A stretch of 64,000 nucleotides of DNA. It comes from Ornithinimicrobium cavernae (GTDB lineage Bacteria; Actinomycetota; Actinomycetes; Actinomycetales; Dermatophilaceae). The DNA lies in assembly GCF_003121625.1 (NCBI RefSeq), contig NZ_QDDJ01000021.1, forward strand, positions 1 to 64,000. Reading direction: 5' to 3'. Shown piece after piece: positions 51,745 through 62,100 of the stretch (the stretch's first letter is position 1; each line of letters starts with the position of its first letter). The notes under the pieces were generated by a model that saw only the letters and a program-made list of their open reading frames with translations, had not been told where the DNA came from and searched no databases. The position numbers were made by a program, and so were the translations under genes.

Positions 51745-54700
51745 CGCGGAGCCGCTGCGAGACCACCGTCGTCACGCCGTCGCCCTTCATCGACACGCCG
51801 TACAGCGCGTCAGCGACCTCCATGGTGCGCTTCTGGTGGGTGATGACGATCAGCTGGCTGGAGTCGCGCAGCTCCTCGAACAGCGTGATGAGCCGCCCCA
51901 GGTTGGTGTCGTCCAGCGCCGCCTCGACCTCGTCCATGATGTAGAACGGGCTCGGGCGCGCCTTGAAGATCGAGACCAGCAGCGCGACCGCGGTCAGCGA
52001 CCGCTCCCCACCGGACAGCAGCGACAGCCGCTTGATCTTCTTGCCGGGTGGCCGCGCCTCGACCTCGATGCCCGTGGTGAGCATGTCGTCCGGGTCGGTC
52101 AGCGTCAGCCGGCCCTCGCCGCCGGGGAACAGCCTCGAGAACACTCCCGCGAACTGCTCAGCGGTGTCCTCGAACGCCTCGGCGAAGACCCGCTCGACGC
52201 GCTCGTCGACCTCCTTGACGATGCCCAGCAGGTCCTCCTTGGAGCGGCGCAGGTCCTCGACCTGCTCGGTGAGGAACTTGTGCCGCTCCTCCAGCGCCGC
52301 GAACTCCTCCAGCGCCAGCGGGTTGACCTTGCCCAGCGCCGAGAGCCTGCGCTCGGCCTTGCGCAGCCGCTTGTCCTGCTCGTCACGCACGAACGCCGCC
52401 GGCTCGGGCAGGTCGTCCGGGTCGTCATCGGGTCCGGGGATGAACGGCACCAGCTGGTGTGGCCCGAACTCCTCGACGAGCGCCTCAGGGTCGATGCCGA
52501 GCTCCTCGACCGCACGGGTCTGCAGTGCCTCGATGCGCAGCCGCTGCTCCGCCCGGGCCACCTCGTCGCGGTGCACCGAGTCGGTCAGGTCGCGCAGCTC
52601 GTCGCTCAGGGTGACGACCCTGCCGCGGGCCTCGGCCAGGCGGGTGTCCCGTTCGGCGGCCTGGGCGCGGGCCCGGTCCCGGACGGCCGCGGCCGCCTCC
52701 ACCAGGGCACGCACCTCCTCCAGCAGGTATGCGGACCCGTCGGCGACGGCGGTCGCGACCCGGGCGGCGTGGGCCCGGCGCTCGCGACGGGCGGCGGCCC
52801 GCTCGCGTGCAGCGATCTCCGAGCGCGCGGCGGCCTCCAGGGACTCGGCGCGGCCCTGCAGGGCACGGGCGCGTTCCTCCTGCGTGCGCAGCTGCAGACG
52901 GACCTCGGTCTCCTTGGTGCGGGCCGCCGCGGCCGCGGCGGCGAGCCGGTCGCGCTCCTGCGTGCTCGGCTCCTCCTCACCGGGCTCGGCCTCGGCATCG
53001 GCCAGGCGCTGGGTGAGAGCCTCCAGGTCCGCGCGACCGGTCTCGAGTGCCTGCTCGGCGGTCGCGATGGAGGCGGTGGTGCGCTCGTGCTCGGACCGTG
53101 CTGCCCGCACGGCCGAGCCCAGCTGCCCGAGCTTCTCGGCGACGGCGGCCATCCTGGCGTCGGACTCGTGGAGCTGGTCCATCGCCTGCTGCGCCGCAGC
53201 GGTGTGCCTCTCCAGCTCCTGGCGGGCACCCGCCAGCGCGAAGGTCGCCTGCTCGCCCCGGGCGCTCGCTGCGGCGAGTGACTCCTGGGCCTCGTCGAGC
53301 GCGCTCTGGATCTCCAGGAGGCTCGGCGCGGCCGAGCTGCCCCCGCGGACCCAGCCCGCGGCATACACATCACCGTCCCGGGTCACGGCTGTCACCTGGT
53401 GGGCCGCCACCAGCTCGGCCGCGGCCGCGTCGTCCTCGACGACCGCCACGCGGTGCAGCAGCGCCTCGACCGCCGGCGCCGCGGGGTCACCGACCGTCAC
53501 GACGTCGCGCGCCCAGACGGCGCCGTCGCCCAGGGTGGGCCAGTCGGCGGTGTCGGTGGCGGGGGCGGTCTGCGGCACGAGCAGGGCGGCCCGACCCTCG
53601 TCGTCGGCGCGCAGCGTCGCGACCGCGTTGCGGGCGTGGTCGAGGGACTCCATGACCAGGCCGTCGCCCGCCCAACCGAGCGCCGCGGCGATCGCCGCCT
53701 CGTAGCCGCCTGTGACGGTCACCAGGTTGGTCACGGTGCCCACGACGCCGCGGCCCTCCGGCGCTGCCAACAGGGCGGCCGCGCCGTCCTTGCGACGCAG
53801 GCTCAGCCCGAGGGCCTCGCACCGCGCCGTCAGGCTGGACTTCTCGGACTCGGAGGCTCGCAGCTCGTCGGTGAGCCGCTCGACCTCGGCGGCGGCGGCG
53901 ACCCGGGCGGCCTCGGCCGTCTCGTACTCCTGGTCCAGGCCCTCCTCGCCCTCCTCGACGTCCAGGACGCGGCCCTCGAGGGCGGCGAACTCCTGCTCCG
54001 CGGCAGCGGCACGCGCAACGATGGAGTCGAGGGCGGCGCGGAGCCGCCCGATCTCGGCCTCCCCCGCCTCCTGGCGGCTGCGGGCCGCGGCGACCTTGCC
54101 GGACAGCCTGGCCAGTCCCTCCCGCCGGTCGGCGGCCGCGCGGGCGAGCCTGGTCAGCCGTTGCTGCTCCTCGTGGTGGGCGGCCTCGGCGTCGCGGCGG
54201 GCCTGCTCGGCGGCCTGCAGGGCCGCGCCGATAGCGGCGACCTGCTGCTCGAGCTGCTCCTCCTGCTCACGCAGCGCGGCGGCCTGGGAGCGCAGCTTCT
54301 CCGGGTCACGCCCCTCGCCGGAGCCCCCGGAGGCCTCCTCCTCGCTCTCGCTGGCCAGGAGGCGCACGCGCTCGCGTGCCAGGTCGGTGGTCGCCGAGGT
54401 GCGCTCGACGAGCGACGACAGCGAGTACCACTGGTCCTGCGCCGCAGTGAGGGCGGGCGCCGCCTCGGCGGCCTCGGCCTCGAGCTCCGCGACCGTCGAC
54501 TGCGCCGCCGTCAGGGACTCCTGCACGGCGCTGCGCCGGTTGATGATCGCCGTCTCGTCGGCCAGCTCCTGCTCCAGCGTGCTGGTGAGCTGCACGAGGT
54601 CGTCGGCCAGGATGCGCAGACGGGCGTCGCGGACCTCGGCCTGGATGCTGGCGGCGCGACGGGCGGTCTCGGCCTGACGCCCGAGGGGACCGAGCTGGCG

Positions 54701-55297
54701 CCGGATCTCGGAGGTCAGGTCACCGAGCCGGGTGAGGTTGCCCTCCATCGTCTCCAGCTTGCGCAGCGCCTTCTCCTTGCGCTTGCGGTGCTTGAGGACC
54801 CCGGCCGCCTCCTCGATGAAGCCGCGGCGCTCCTCCGGCGTGGCGCGCAGCACCGCGTCGAGCTGGCCCTGGCCGACGATGACGTGCATCTCGCGACCGA
54901 TGCCGGAGTCGGAGAGCAGCTCCTGGATGTCCAGGAGCCGGCAGGAGGTGCCGTTGATGGCATAGTCCGAGCCGCCGTTGCGGAACATGGTCCGCGAGAT
55001 CGTGACCTCGGTGTAGTCGATCGGCAGCGCGCCGTCGGTGTTGTCGATCGTCATCGTGACCTCGGCGCGGCCCAACGGGGCCCGGCCGGAGGTGCCGGCG
55101 AAGATGACGTCCTCCATCTTGCCGCCGCGCAGGCTCTTGGCGCCCTGCTCGCCCATCACCCAGGCCAGGGCGTCGACGACGTTCGACTTGCCGGACCCGT
55201 TGGGACCGACGATGCACGTGATGCCCGGCTCCAGGCGCAGCTTGGTGGCCGAGGCGAACGACTTGAACCCCTTGAGGGTCAGGCTCTTGACATACAC
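51725..55297 (-). CDS. smc: Chromosome segregation protein SMC
   Basis: Condensin ATPase of 1190 residues. The N-terminal head has Walker A IVGPNGSGKSNVVDALAWVM near 30-50, long coiled coils follow, a hinge lies near residues 500-650, and the C-terminal head has LSLLSGGERSLTAVALLVSI and YIMDEVEAALDDTNL. GTG 55297 encodes MYVKSLTLKGFKSFASATKL, the standard SMC start; AGGAG is about 12 bases upstream. It acts with ScpA/ScpB, which are not in the window. acyP, mutM and rnc lie upstream on the same strand. Confidence 0.97.
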   Translation of the reverse strand: MYVKSLTLKGFKSFASATKLRLEPGITCIVGPNGSGKSNVVDALAWVMGEQGAKSLRGGKMEDVIFAGTSGRAPLGRAEVTMTIDNTDGALPIDYTEVTISRTMFRNGGSDYAINGTSCRLLDIQELLSDSGIGREMHVIVGQGQLDAVLRATPEERRGFIEEAAGVLKHRKRKEKALRKLETMEGNLTRLGDLTSEIRRQLGPLGRQAETARRAASIQAEVRDARLRILADDLVQLTSTLEQELADETAIINRRSAVQESLTAAQSTVAELEAEAAEAAPALTAAQDQWYSLSSLVERTSATTDLARERVRLLASESEEEASGGSGEGRDPEKLRSQAAALREQEEQLEQQVAAIGAALQAAEQARRDAEAAHHEEQQRLTRLARAAADRREGLARLSGKVAAARSRQEAGEAEIGRLRAALDSIVARAAAAEQEFAALEGRVLDVEEGEEGLDQEYETAEAARVAAAAEVERLTDELRASESEKSSLTARCEALGLSLRRKDGAAALLAAPEGRGVVGTVTNLVTVTGGYEAAIAAALGWAGDGLVMESLDHARNAVATLRADDEGRAALLVPQTAPATDTADWPTLGDGAVWARDVVTVGDPAAPAVEALLHRVAVVEDDAAAAELVAAHQVTAVTRDGDVYAAGWVRGGSSAAPSLLEIQSALDEAQESLAAASARGEQATFALAGARQELERHTAAAQQAMDQLHESDARMAAVAEKLGQLGSAVRAARSEHERTTASIATAEQALETGRADLEALTQRLADAEAEPGEEEPSTQERDRLAAAAAAARTKETEVRLQLRTQEERARALQGRAESLEAAARSEIAARERAAARRERRAHAARVATAVADGSAYLLEEVRALVEAAAAVRDRARAQAAERDTRLAEARGRVVTLSDELRDLTDSVHRDEVARAEQRLRIEALQTRAVEELGIDPEALVEEFGPHQLVPFIPGPDDDPDDLPEPAAFVRDEQDKRLRKAERRLSALGKVNPLALEEFAALEERHKFLTEQVEDLRRSKEDLLGIVKEVDERVERVFAEAFEDTAEQFAGVFSRLFPGGEGRLTLTDPDDMLTTGIEVEARPPGKKIKRLSLLSGGERSLTAVALLVSIFKARPSPFYIMDEVEAALDDTNLGRLITLFEELRDSSQLIVITHQKRTMEVADALYGVSMKGDGVTTVVSQRLRDVQQPA

Positions 55298-55410
55298 GTG
55301 GAAAGGCAGCTCCTGTGCGGCGGACTTCCGGTCACTGTACCGGCGGCCACCCCGGATCCCCCGCACATCAGGCCGTCTGCGCGAATCCCCGCTGGGCGCA
55401 GACCGCGCAC

Positions 55411-55692
55411 TCAGCGTTCGCGGAAGCCGCTGAGGCCCTCGGACGGCTGGTGCCACTGGACCGTGACGCCCGAGACGTGGCCCGGGCGGCTCCGGGTCGA
55501 GACGTCCTCGCCGAGCAGGTCGATGAGCGTGCGGACCGCGTCCTCAGATCCCTGGGCGTTCACCTCGACCCGCCCGTCGGGCAGGTTGCGGGCGTGCCCG
55601 ACGAGGCCGAGCTCGAGCGCACGCGCACGCGTCCACCACCGGAAGCCCACTCCCTGGACGCGTCCCCTGACAAACACCAGTGCCCTCACCAC
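55411..55692 (-). CDS. acyP: Acylphosphatase
   Basis: 93-residue enzyme hydrolysing acyl phosphates. VRGRVQGVGFRWWTRARALE contains the phosphate-binding loop and catalytic Arg; the catalytic Asn is in GHARNLPDGRVEV. Length and order (mutM, acyP, smc) are standard for actinobacteria. Confidence 0.94.
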   Translation of the reverse strand: MVRALVFVRGRVQGVGFRWWTRARALELGLVGHARNLPDGRVEVNAQGSEDAVRTLIDLLGEDVSTRSRPGHVSGVTVQWHQPSEGLSGFRER

Positions 55693-55734
55693 GGGACCAG
55701 TCTAGGAAGGCTGCTTCGCTGGACGAGCGGTGCC

Positions 55735-56634
55735 TCAACGGGCGCGGGGGCCTCGCGGTCGTGGCTGGCAACGGGGGCAGTAGTGCGAGGACCGGTTCAT
55801 GAACGCCTCGCGCCGGATCGGGGTGCCGCACCGGTCGCACGGTTCGCCCTCGCGCCCGTAGGCGTGGAGCGAGCGGTCGAAGTAGCCGCTGGCCCCGTTG
55901 ACGTTGACGTAGAGCGCATCGAAGCTGGTGCCACCCTGTCCCAGCGCCTCCGTCATCACGTCCGTGGCGTGACCGAGCACGCGCGCGAGCGCCGGCCCGG
56001 TCAGGGCGGACGTCTCGCGCAGCGGGTTGACCCGTGCCCGCCACAGGGCCTCGTCGGCATAGATGTTGCCGACGCCGCTGACCAGTCCCTGGTCCAGCAG
56101 GGCCCGCTTGATCGCCGTATGCCGTCGCCTGAGTGCGCGGACGACTGCCTGTTGGTCGTAGGCCGGCTCGAGGGGGTCGGGGCCGATGTGCCCGACGGGG
56201 ACCGGCACGCCGTGCGCGTGGGAGCTGCCCGGGTGGCGGTCCGGGACGAGCTCGGTCAGGGCCAGGCCACCGAAGGTGCGCTGGTCCACGAAGCGCAGCT
56301 GCGGTCCGTCGTCAACGAAGTCGAAGGTCGCGTGCAGATGCTTCTCGCGAGGGGCGTCCGGCGGCTCGACAAGCAGCTGACCGCTCATCCCGAGGTGGAG
56401 CACCAGGGCGTGTGGGTCGTCGCCGGGGGCCTGCACCACCAGCCAGAGGTACTTCCCGCGACGGTCTGCCGCGAGCACGTCGACGCCGCTGAGGCGGGTC
56501 GCCAGGTCCAGCGGTCCTGCCTCGTGGCGGCGCGCGACGCGGGTGCCGGTGATGGTCGCCTCCGCGATGCGGCGCCCCACCACGTGGTCGGCGAGTCCGC
56601 GGCGCACGACCTCCACCTCGGGAAGCTCCGGCAC
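55735..56634 (-). CDS. mutM: Formamidopyrimidine-DNA glycosylase (MutM/Fpg)
   Basis: Base-excision repair enzyme removing 8-oxoguanine, with N-terminal Pro2 as nucleophile: [19 protein letters not shown]. The helix-two-turn-helix region reads [20 protein letters not shown]. The C-terminal zinc finger has [20 protein letters not shown] followed by CPRC. 299 residues. It begins 8 bases after the rnc stop. Confidence 0.95.
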   Translation of the reverse strand: MPELPEVEVVRRGLADHVVGRRIAEATITGTRVARRHEAGPLDLATRLSGVDVLAADRRGKYLWLVVQAPGDDPHALVLHLGMSGQLLVEPPDAPREKHLHATFDFVDDGPQLRFVDQRTFGGLALTELVPDRHPGSSHAHGVPVPVGHIGPDPLEPAYDQQAVVRALRRRHTAIKRALLDQGLVSGVGNIYADEALWRARVNPLRETSALTGPALARVLGHATDVMTEALGQGGTSFDALYVNVNGASGYFDRSLHAYGREGEPCDRCGTPIRREAFMNRSSHYCPRCQPRPRGPRAR

Positions 56635-56642
56635 GGCGCTGG

Positions 56643-57464
56643 TCAGTCGCGAGGGGTCGTGGGACCGCTGTGGGTCGACCCGGACGCGGCCTGCTCGGTC
56701 TCGGCGTCCTCCACGGCCGTGGCGCGCTCGGTGAGGAGCTTCCAGGCGGCCTCGGCCGCCTTCTGCTCGGCCGCCTTCTTGCTGCGGCCCACCCCGGTGC
56801 CGAGCACCTCGTCGTCGACGACCGCCGTGGCGGTGAAGACCTTGTCGTGGTCCGGGCCGTCCTCGGCGATCTGGTAGCTCGGGGAGATCGGGCCCTCGGT
56901 GGAGGCGAGCTCCTGGAGGCTGGTCTTCCAGTCCAGGGCTGCACCGAGGCTCGCGGTGTGCTCCATGAGCGGGTCCAGCAGGTGGTGCACGAAGGTGTCC
57001 GCGGCGTCCAGACCGACGGAGATGTAGACGCAGCCGATCACGGCCTCGGTGGTGTCCGCGAGGATCGACGCCTTGTCGCGGCCGCCGGTGGCCTCCTCGC
57101 CGCGGCCGAGCAGGATGTACTCACCCAGTCCCATCGTCCGCGCCACGTCGGCCAGGGCGCGGGAGTTCACGACGGCGGCACGCAGCTTGGCCAGCTGGCC
57201 CTCCGGCAGGTCGGGGTGGCGCCGGAACAGGGTGTCGGTCACCACGAGCCCGAGCACGGAGTCCCCGAGGAACTCCAGCCGCTCGTTGTGCGGCACGTTG
57301 CCGTTCTCGTACGCGTACGAACGGTGTGTCACGGCACGCCGGAGCAGCGCCTCGTCGCAGGCCTCCCCGACCACCTCGGTGAGGTAGTCGCGGAGGTCAG
57401 CGAGGGGGCGCTGCTCGGGGGACGCGGAACCGGTGTCCGCAGGGGTCCCGGAGCCCGACGTCAT
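56643..57464 (-). CDS. rnc: Ribonuclease III
   Basis: Dimeric double-stranded RNA endonuclease for rRNA maturation. The signature [19 protein letters not shown] holds the acidic metal ligands. [18 protein letters not shown] carries the second set. A double-stranded RNA-binding domain ([34 protein letters not shown]-like [16 protein letters not shown]) completes it. 273 residues. It starts 12 bases after the rpmF stop in the yceD-rpmF-rnc-mutM run. Confidence 0.95.
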   Translation of the reverse strand: MTSGSGTPADTGSASPEQRPLADLRDYLTEVVGEACDEALLRRAVTHRSYAYENGNVPHNERLEFLGDSVLGLVVTDTLFRRHPDLPEGQLAKLRAAVVNSRALADVARTMGLGEYILLGRGEEATGGRDKASILADTTEAVIGCVYISVGLDAADTFVHHLLDPLMEHTASLGAALDWKTSLQELASTEGPISPSYQIAEDGPDHDKVFTATAVVDDEVLGTGVGRSKKAAEQKAAEAAWKLLTERATAVEDAETEQAASGSTHSGPTTPRD

Positions 57465-57475
57465 ACCGACGGGGC

Positions 57476-57670
57476 TCAGCCCTGGTGCTCGGTGCGCTCT
57501 GCGGCGTCGTAGTGACGACCCGCGTAGGTGCCGCAGGAAGGGCACGCCATGTGCGGCTGCTTGAGTGCCTTGCACTGCGGGCAGGTGCTCACGGCAACCG
57601 GCGAAGCCTTCCAGTTGGCGCGGCGGGAGCGGGTGTTGGAGCGGGACATCTTCCGCTTCGGGACAGCCAC
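57476..57670 (-). CDS. rpmF: 50S ribosomal protein L32
   Basis: 64-residue ribosomal protein bL32: [20 protein letters not shown] start, and a zinc site [17 protein letters not shown] with CxxC pairs. This is the zinc-containing form. GTG 57670 begins 1 base after the yceD stop; a coupled start is likely. Confidence 0.96.
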   Translation of the reverse strand: MAVPKRKMSRSNTRSRRANWKASPVAVSTCPQCKALKQPHMACPSCGTYAGRHYDAAERTEHQG

Positions 57671-57671
57671 G

Positions 57672-58256
57672 TCAGTTCCTCTTCTTCTCGTCGTCGGTGC
57701 CCGGTTGGGCGAGGTCGGCCAGTGCCGACCACCGTGGGTCAATCACGTCATGGTGGTGCTCCGGGTCATCCGCCAGGCGTGCTCCGCACTCGGAACACAG
57801 ACCCGGACAGTCGTCCCGGCACACCGGTTGGAACGGCAGGGCGGTCACCACTGCGTCCCGGACCAGCTCCTCGAGGTCCATCAGGTCGTCCTCGAGCTCG
57901 TAGACGTCGTCCTGCTCGTCCTCGTCGGCCGCCACCTCCTGGTGGTGGGCCGCGCGGTCGGGGTAGGCGAACAGCTCCTGGAAGTGGACATCCACAGGGA
58001 TCTCCACCTCGTCCAGGCACCGCACGCACACCCCGGTCGCGGTGGCCCTGACCGATCCGGTGGCCAGGACACCCTCCATCACGGACTCCATCCGCAGATC
58101 GAGGTCTACCGGGTCCCCGGGCCTGATCGCGATGACGTCCGTGCCGATAAGGTCCGGAGCCGTCACGGCCCGCGAGGTCTCCTTCATAGCGCCCGCCCGG
58201 CGGACGAGCTCCCGGGTGTCAATGACCCAGGGGCTCGCAGCGTCCTGCGTTGCCAT
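57672..58256 (-). CDS. YceD/DUF177-family protein
   Basis: 194 residues. Cys-rich centre (CVRCLDEVEIPVDVHFQELF and, later, CPGLCSECGARLADDPE) and an acidic middle (DEDEQDDVYELEDDLMDLEE) are typical of the DUF177 protein encoded upstream of rpmF. It is linked to 23S rRNA or L32 assembly in the family, without settled mechanism. GAGGGACAAC precedes the ATG. It is divergent from coaD, 117 bases apart. Confidence 0.9.
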   Translation of the reverse strand: MATQDAASPWVIDTRELVRRAGAMKETSRAVTAPDLIGTDVIAIRPGDPVDLDLRMESVMEGVLATGSVRATATGVCVRCLDEVEIPVDVHFQELFAYPDRAAHHQEVAADEDEQDDVYELEDDLMDLEELVRDAVVTALPFQPVCRDDCPGLCSECGARLADDPEHHHDVIDPRWSALADLAQPGTDDEKKRN

Positions 58257-58361
58257 GTTGTCCCTCGCGTGTCGTGTGGATCGGTCCGGACCCGCACAGG
58301 GACACAGACCGACACACTAGGTTAGCCGAGCGGTCCACGGCCCAACAAATCAGCAGGCCGG

Positions 58362-58367
58362 TAGGTT
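58362..58367 (+). promoter_or_regulatory. -10-like hexamer of leaderless coaD
   Basis: TAGGTT ends exactly 6 bases before the coaD ATG at 58374; no ribosome-binding site is present. Confidence 0.5.
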
Positions 58368-58373
58368 GGCCGC

Positions 58374-58850
58374 ATGAGTCGCTGCCTCTGCCCCGGATCC
58401 TACGACCCGGTCACCAACGGGCACCTGGACATCATCGTCCGAGCCGCCGCCCTCTACGACGAGGTCATCGTCGGGGTCCTGCACAATCCGTCCAAGCGTG
58501 GCCGGTTCCCCGTCGAGGAGCGGATCGAGTTCATCCGCGAGGCCGTCCCGCCCGGGCTGACAGTGCGGGTCGAGGCGTTCGGCGGCCGGCTCCTGGTCGA
58601 CATCGCCAAGGAGCTCGGGGCGAGCGCGATCGTCAAGGGGCTGCGCGGCGGCACCGACTTCGCCTACGAGCTGCCGATGGCGCTGATGAACCGGCACCTG
58701 ACGGGCGTCGAGACGGTCTTCCTGCCCGGGGACCCGGCCCTGGAGCACGTGTCGAGCTCCCTGGTCTCCGAGGTCGCCCAGTATGGCGGGGACGTCACCG
58801 GACTCGTCCCGGACCACGTGCGCGACGCGCTCGTGGCACGCCGTAGGTGA
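58374..58850 (+). CDS. coaD: Pantetheine-phosphate adenylyltransferase (CoaD)
   Basis: Penultimate step of coenzyme A synthesis. The nucleotidyltransferase motif CPGSYDPVTNGHLDIIVRAA is at residues 6-25, and EVETVFLPGDPALEHVSSSL-type segment GVETVFLPGDPALEHVSSSL later carries the conserved Ser motif. KGLRGGTDFAYELPMALMN is typical. 158 residues, usual length. It appears leaderless. A HAD-hydrolase remnant follows its stop codon in the same frame. Confidence 0.96.
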   Translation: MSRCLCPGSYDPVTNGHLDIIVRAAALYDEVIVGVLHNPSKRGRFPVEERIEFIREAVPPGLTVRVEAFGGRLLVDIAKELGASAIVKGLRGGTDFAYELPMALMNRHLTGVETVFLPGDPALEHVSSSLVSEVAQYGGDVTGLVPDHVRDALVARRR

Positions 58851-59057
58851 TCTGGGCGTGACGGCGGCTTCGACCTGCGGCCGGTCGTCGAGCGCACGGG
58901 GCTGGCTGTCGACGCGGTCGTCATGTCCAACGAGGTCGGCAGCGTCAAGCCCGACCCCGGCATCCTCCCGCACGGCCTCGAGCTGCAGCACGCGGCCCCG
59001 GAGGTGACGCTCATGCTGTGCGACAGCTGGCAGGAGGATTCCGGCTCCTCGCCCTGA
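58851..59057 (+). pseudogene. C-terminal remnant of a HAD-superfamily hydrolase
   Basis: Directly after the coaD TGA and in the same frame, 68 codons read GGFDLRPVVERTGLAVDAVV, then MSNEVGSVKPDPGILPHGLE, then LMLCDSWQEDSG to a TGA. EVGSVKPDP is HAD motif III (Lys) and CDSWQED resembles motif IV. Motifs I and II, a start codon and most of the N-terminus are missing. The best reading is a degraded fragment of a HAD hydrolase; expression as a readthrough tail of CoaD is unlikely but possible. Confidence 0.65.
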
Positions 59058-59182
59058 CGTCATCCCGGGGCGACCGTGCGTTCACCACCACGACACCTCC
59101 TCGGGGCACGGTGCCCTCCGGCGGGTCCAGAGTCTGGAGCCGCCCGCAGCCGTTCGCACACTCCCTGCCCGGAAGGCTCCCC

Positions 59183-62100
59183 GTGTCCCCGTCCCATCCT
59201 GCACGATTTCGCCGCACCGTCGGTGCCCTGGCGACCGCAGCGCTGGTCGCCGGCGGCCTGACCACCACCTCGGTCGCTGCTGTCGAGACCCCCGCCCTGC
59301 TGGTCACCGAGATCGCACCCGACAACTCCTCCTACGACGACTTCGAGTTCATCGAGGTGACCAACACCACCGGTGCACCGCTCGACCTGGCCACCGTGTC
59401 CCTGGCCTACACCTACGTGGACAGCGCGGACACGGCCCGTGACGTGCCGCTGACGGTGCCCGCGGGCACGGTCCTCGAGCCCGGGGAGACCGCCGTGCTC
59501 TGGCTGTCCTACCAGACCACGACCGTCGACAGCTTCGCCCGGACCGAGCAGGAGTTCCGCGACTTCTGGGAGGGGGTCGGCGCGGGCACCGGCGACTACC
59601 GCCTGGTGCGCGTCACCGGACAGTCCGGCATGGCCAACGGCGGCAACCGCGGCATCCGCGTGACCGCCGGCGACGGCTCGAGCACGTGGTCGTTCTATCC
59701 CGCCGGCAGCACGGGGGTCGATGCCACCGCGCACTTCCGCCTGGACGACACGCCGGGTCGCACCAGCCTGCTCGCCGGCCCGGCCACCCCCTCCCCCGGC
59801 CAGATCGACCCGGCCGCCCTCCTGCCGCCGGCCACGGAGCCCGAGCCCGAGCCGGACCCGACGCCGGAGCCCGACCCGACCCTGGTCACCGCTCCCCTGC
59901 AGGTCACCGAGGTCACACCGGACACCACCAACGTCGGCTCGGCCGACGGCTACGAGTTCATCGAGGTCTACAACGCGACGACGGAGCCGATCGACTTCGC
60001 CGACTACAAGCTCGACTACCTCTACCCGGCCGAGGACCTCACCAACAACAACGTGGTGCAGTGGCCCTCGGTGCCCGAGTCCTTCGTCATCCAGCCCGCC
60101 GACACGGCGGTGTTCTGGATCAAGAACGGCCAGAACAACGCCCTGACAGCAGCCGACTTCAACGCCCATTTCGGGGTCGATCTGACGGCTGGCGAGGACC
60201 TGGTCGAGATCCACACCGGTGGGATGGCCAACGGCAGCGCGCGCGGTCTGCAGGTTGTCACCAACACCGGGTTCGGCGTCAACACGGCCTACTACAACCT
60301 GGCTGGGGCGGACGACACCCGGGCCGATGTCGGCATCCAGTACCAGACCGACCCCGCCGACCAGCAGCGGCAGATCCTCCTCGGCCACGAGCCGGCCTCA
60401 CCGGGATCGGTCACGGCAGACCAGGTGCCGGCGGGCCTCATGGTTCCTCCGGTCGACGACGCCGCCCCCGCGGTCATCGACCACGCACCGGACACGGTCG
60501 ACCCCACCCAGGACCTCACGCTCGCCTTCACGATCACCGACGACGTGCAGGTCCGGACCGCCAGCCTGTCGGTGCAGACCTCGGGCATGGCCGAGCCTGC
60601 GGTGCGCAACCTGACCGCCGGGCCGGAGGACCGCTACGAGTCCTCCATCCACCGGGTGGACCTCACCGGGGCACGGTGGGTGGACTACTCCCTGACCACC
60701 TCGGACGGCACGCACTCGACCACGACCGAGACGGTGCGTCTGCCCGTGTCCGGGGTGGACCCCAGCCCTGTGCGGCTCAGCCTGGAGGACGACCAGTTCG
60801 TCTCCGGGACGACGCGGGTCAGCGCCGGCGGTGACACCTACCCGCCGCGGATCACCCTGAGCGTCGACGGCGAGCCGGCCCAGGGAGCCGGTGCCGCACT
60901 CGAGGGCGAGCCGTTCTTCGCGTTCGAGGCGACGAGCACCGACGCCTTCTTCCGCAACGGTGTCCTGATCGGTGACGACGTCCTGCACATCTTCGACGAG
61001 GGCTTCTACGCCGACGAGGTCACGGTCGCCACGGCGGTGCCGCTGTCCTACATCACCCAGGGCGAGGACCTGGTGCTGAGCATCTACGCCGGGACCAAGG
61101 CCTGGCCCGAGATCGACCTCGACGAGAACAACGACGACTTCCAGATCCGCAACCTGCGACTGGTCCTCCCGGACGGTCGCACGCTGCGCGCGCCGGGCTT
61201 CGAGGACCCGAAGGCCTGGATCGCGATGGGCGACAGCGCGGGCAAGAACGACTTCGTGGACGCAGCGTTCAGTCTCCCCGAGGACGCCTTCTCGGCCACC
61301 GCGTTCGACTGGGACACCACCGCGACCACCGATGGCGAGCACGAGGTCGTCGCCACCGACGGCGCGACCACCGTGCAGCGCACGGTGCAGGTGGACAACA
61401 CCGCTCCGGTGATCACCAGCACCGTCGAGGACGGCGCAGACCACCAGGGCGAGTTCGTCATCGACGCCTCCGCGCAGGACGCCGGCGCCGGCCTGGACGT
61501 GCTGACCGCCTCCCTGGACGGCACCGTGATCGAGCTACCCCACACCACCAGCTCCCTGGACCTGGTGGTGGGTGAGCACGCGCTGGTGCTGTCCGCCCGC
61601 GACCACCTCGGCAACACCTCGACCCGGACGGTCACCTTCACCACGCCGGTGGAGCAGCCCGACACCGAGCTGCTCTCACCGGAGGACGGCGCGACGATCC
61701 GCGGCACCAAGCAGGTCGACCTCACGGCTCGCGTGACCGACCCCAGCGGTGACCTGCTCGACGTGGCCTTCCTGGTCGGGCAGAGGTTCACCACCGACGA
61801 CCCGGGGCTGCTCGCCTGGACCGGCACGACCACAGACGCTGCAGAGGTCGAGCGCACGGACCGCGTCACGGCAACCACCGAGGAGCGTGCCGCCATGGCC
61901 TCCGACGACGGTGAGAGCGCCGCCACCACGTCCGAGAACGCCCTGCCCTACCAGCTCTTCGAGGTGCCGGTCGACGAGACCGACCCGGAGACCTCGGTGC
62001 GGGTCGCCTGGGAGGGCAGCGCCAATGCCGACGCCAAGGTGCTCCTGTCCGTCCGCAACACCACGACGGGGGCCTGGGAGGAGGTCGACCGCGTCCTGAC

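Noticed and set aside
58783-59007. Short ORF downstream of coaD in another frame
   Set aside because: Ser/Thr/Arg-rich composition typical of a shifted frame; the HAD remnant explains the stretch in the coaD frame.
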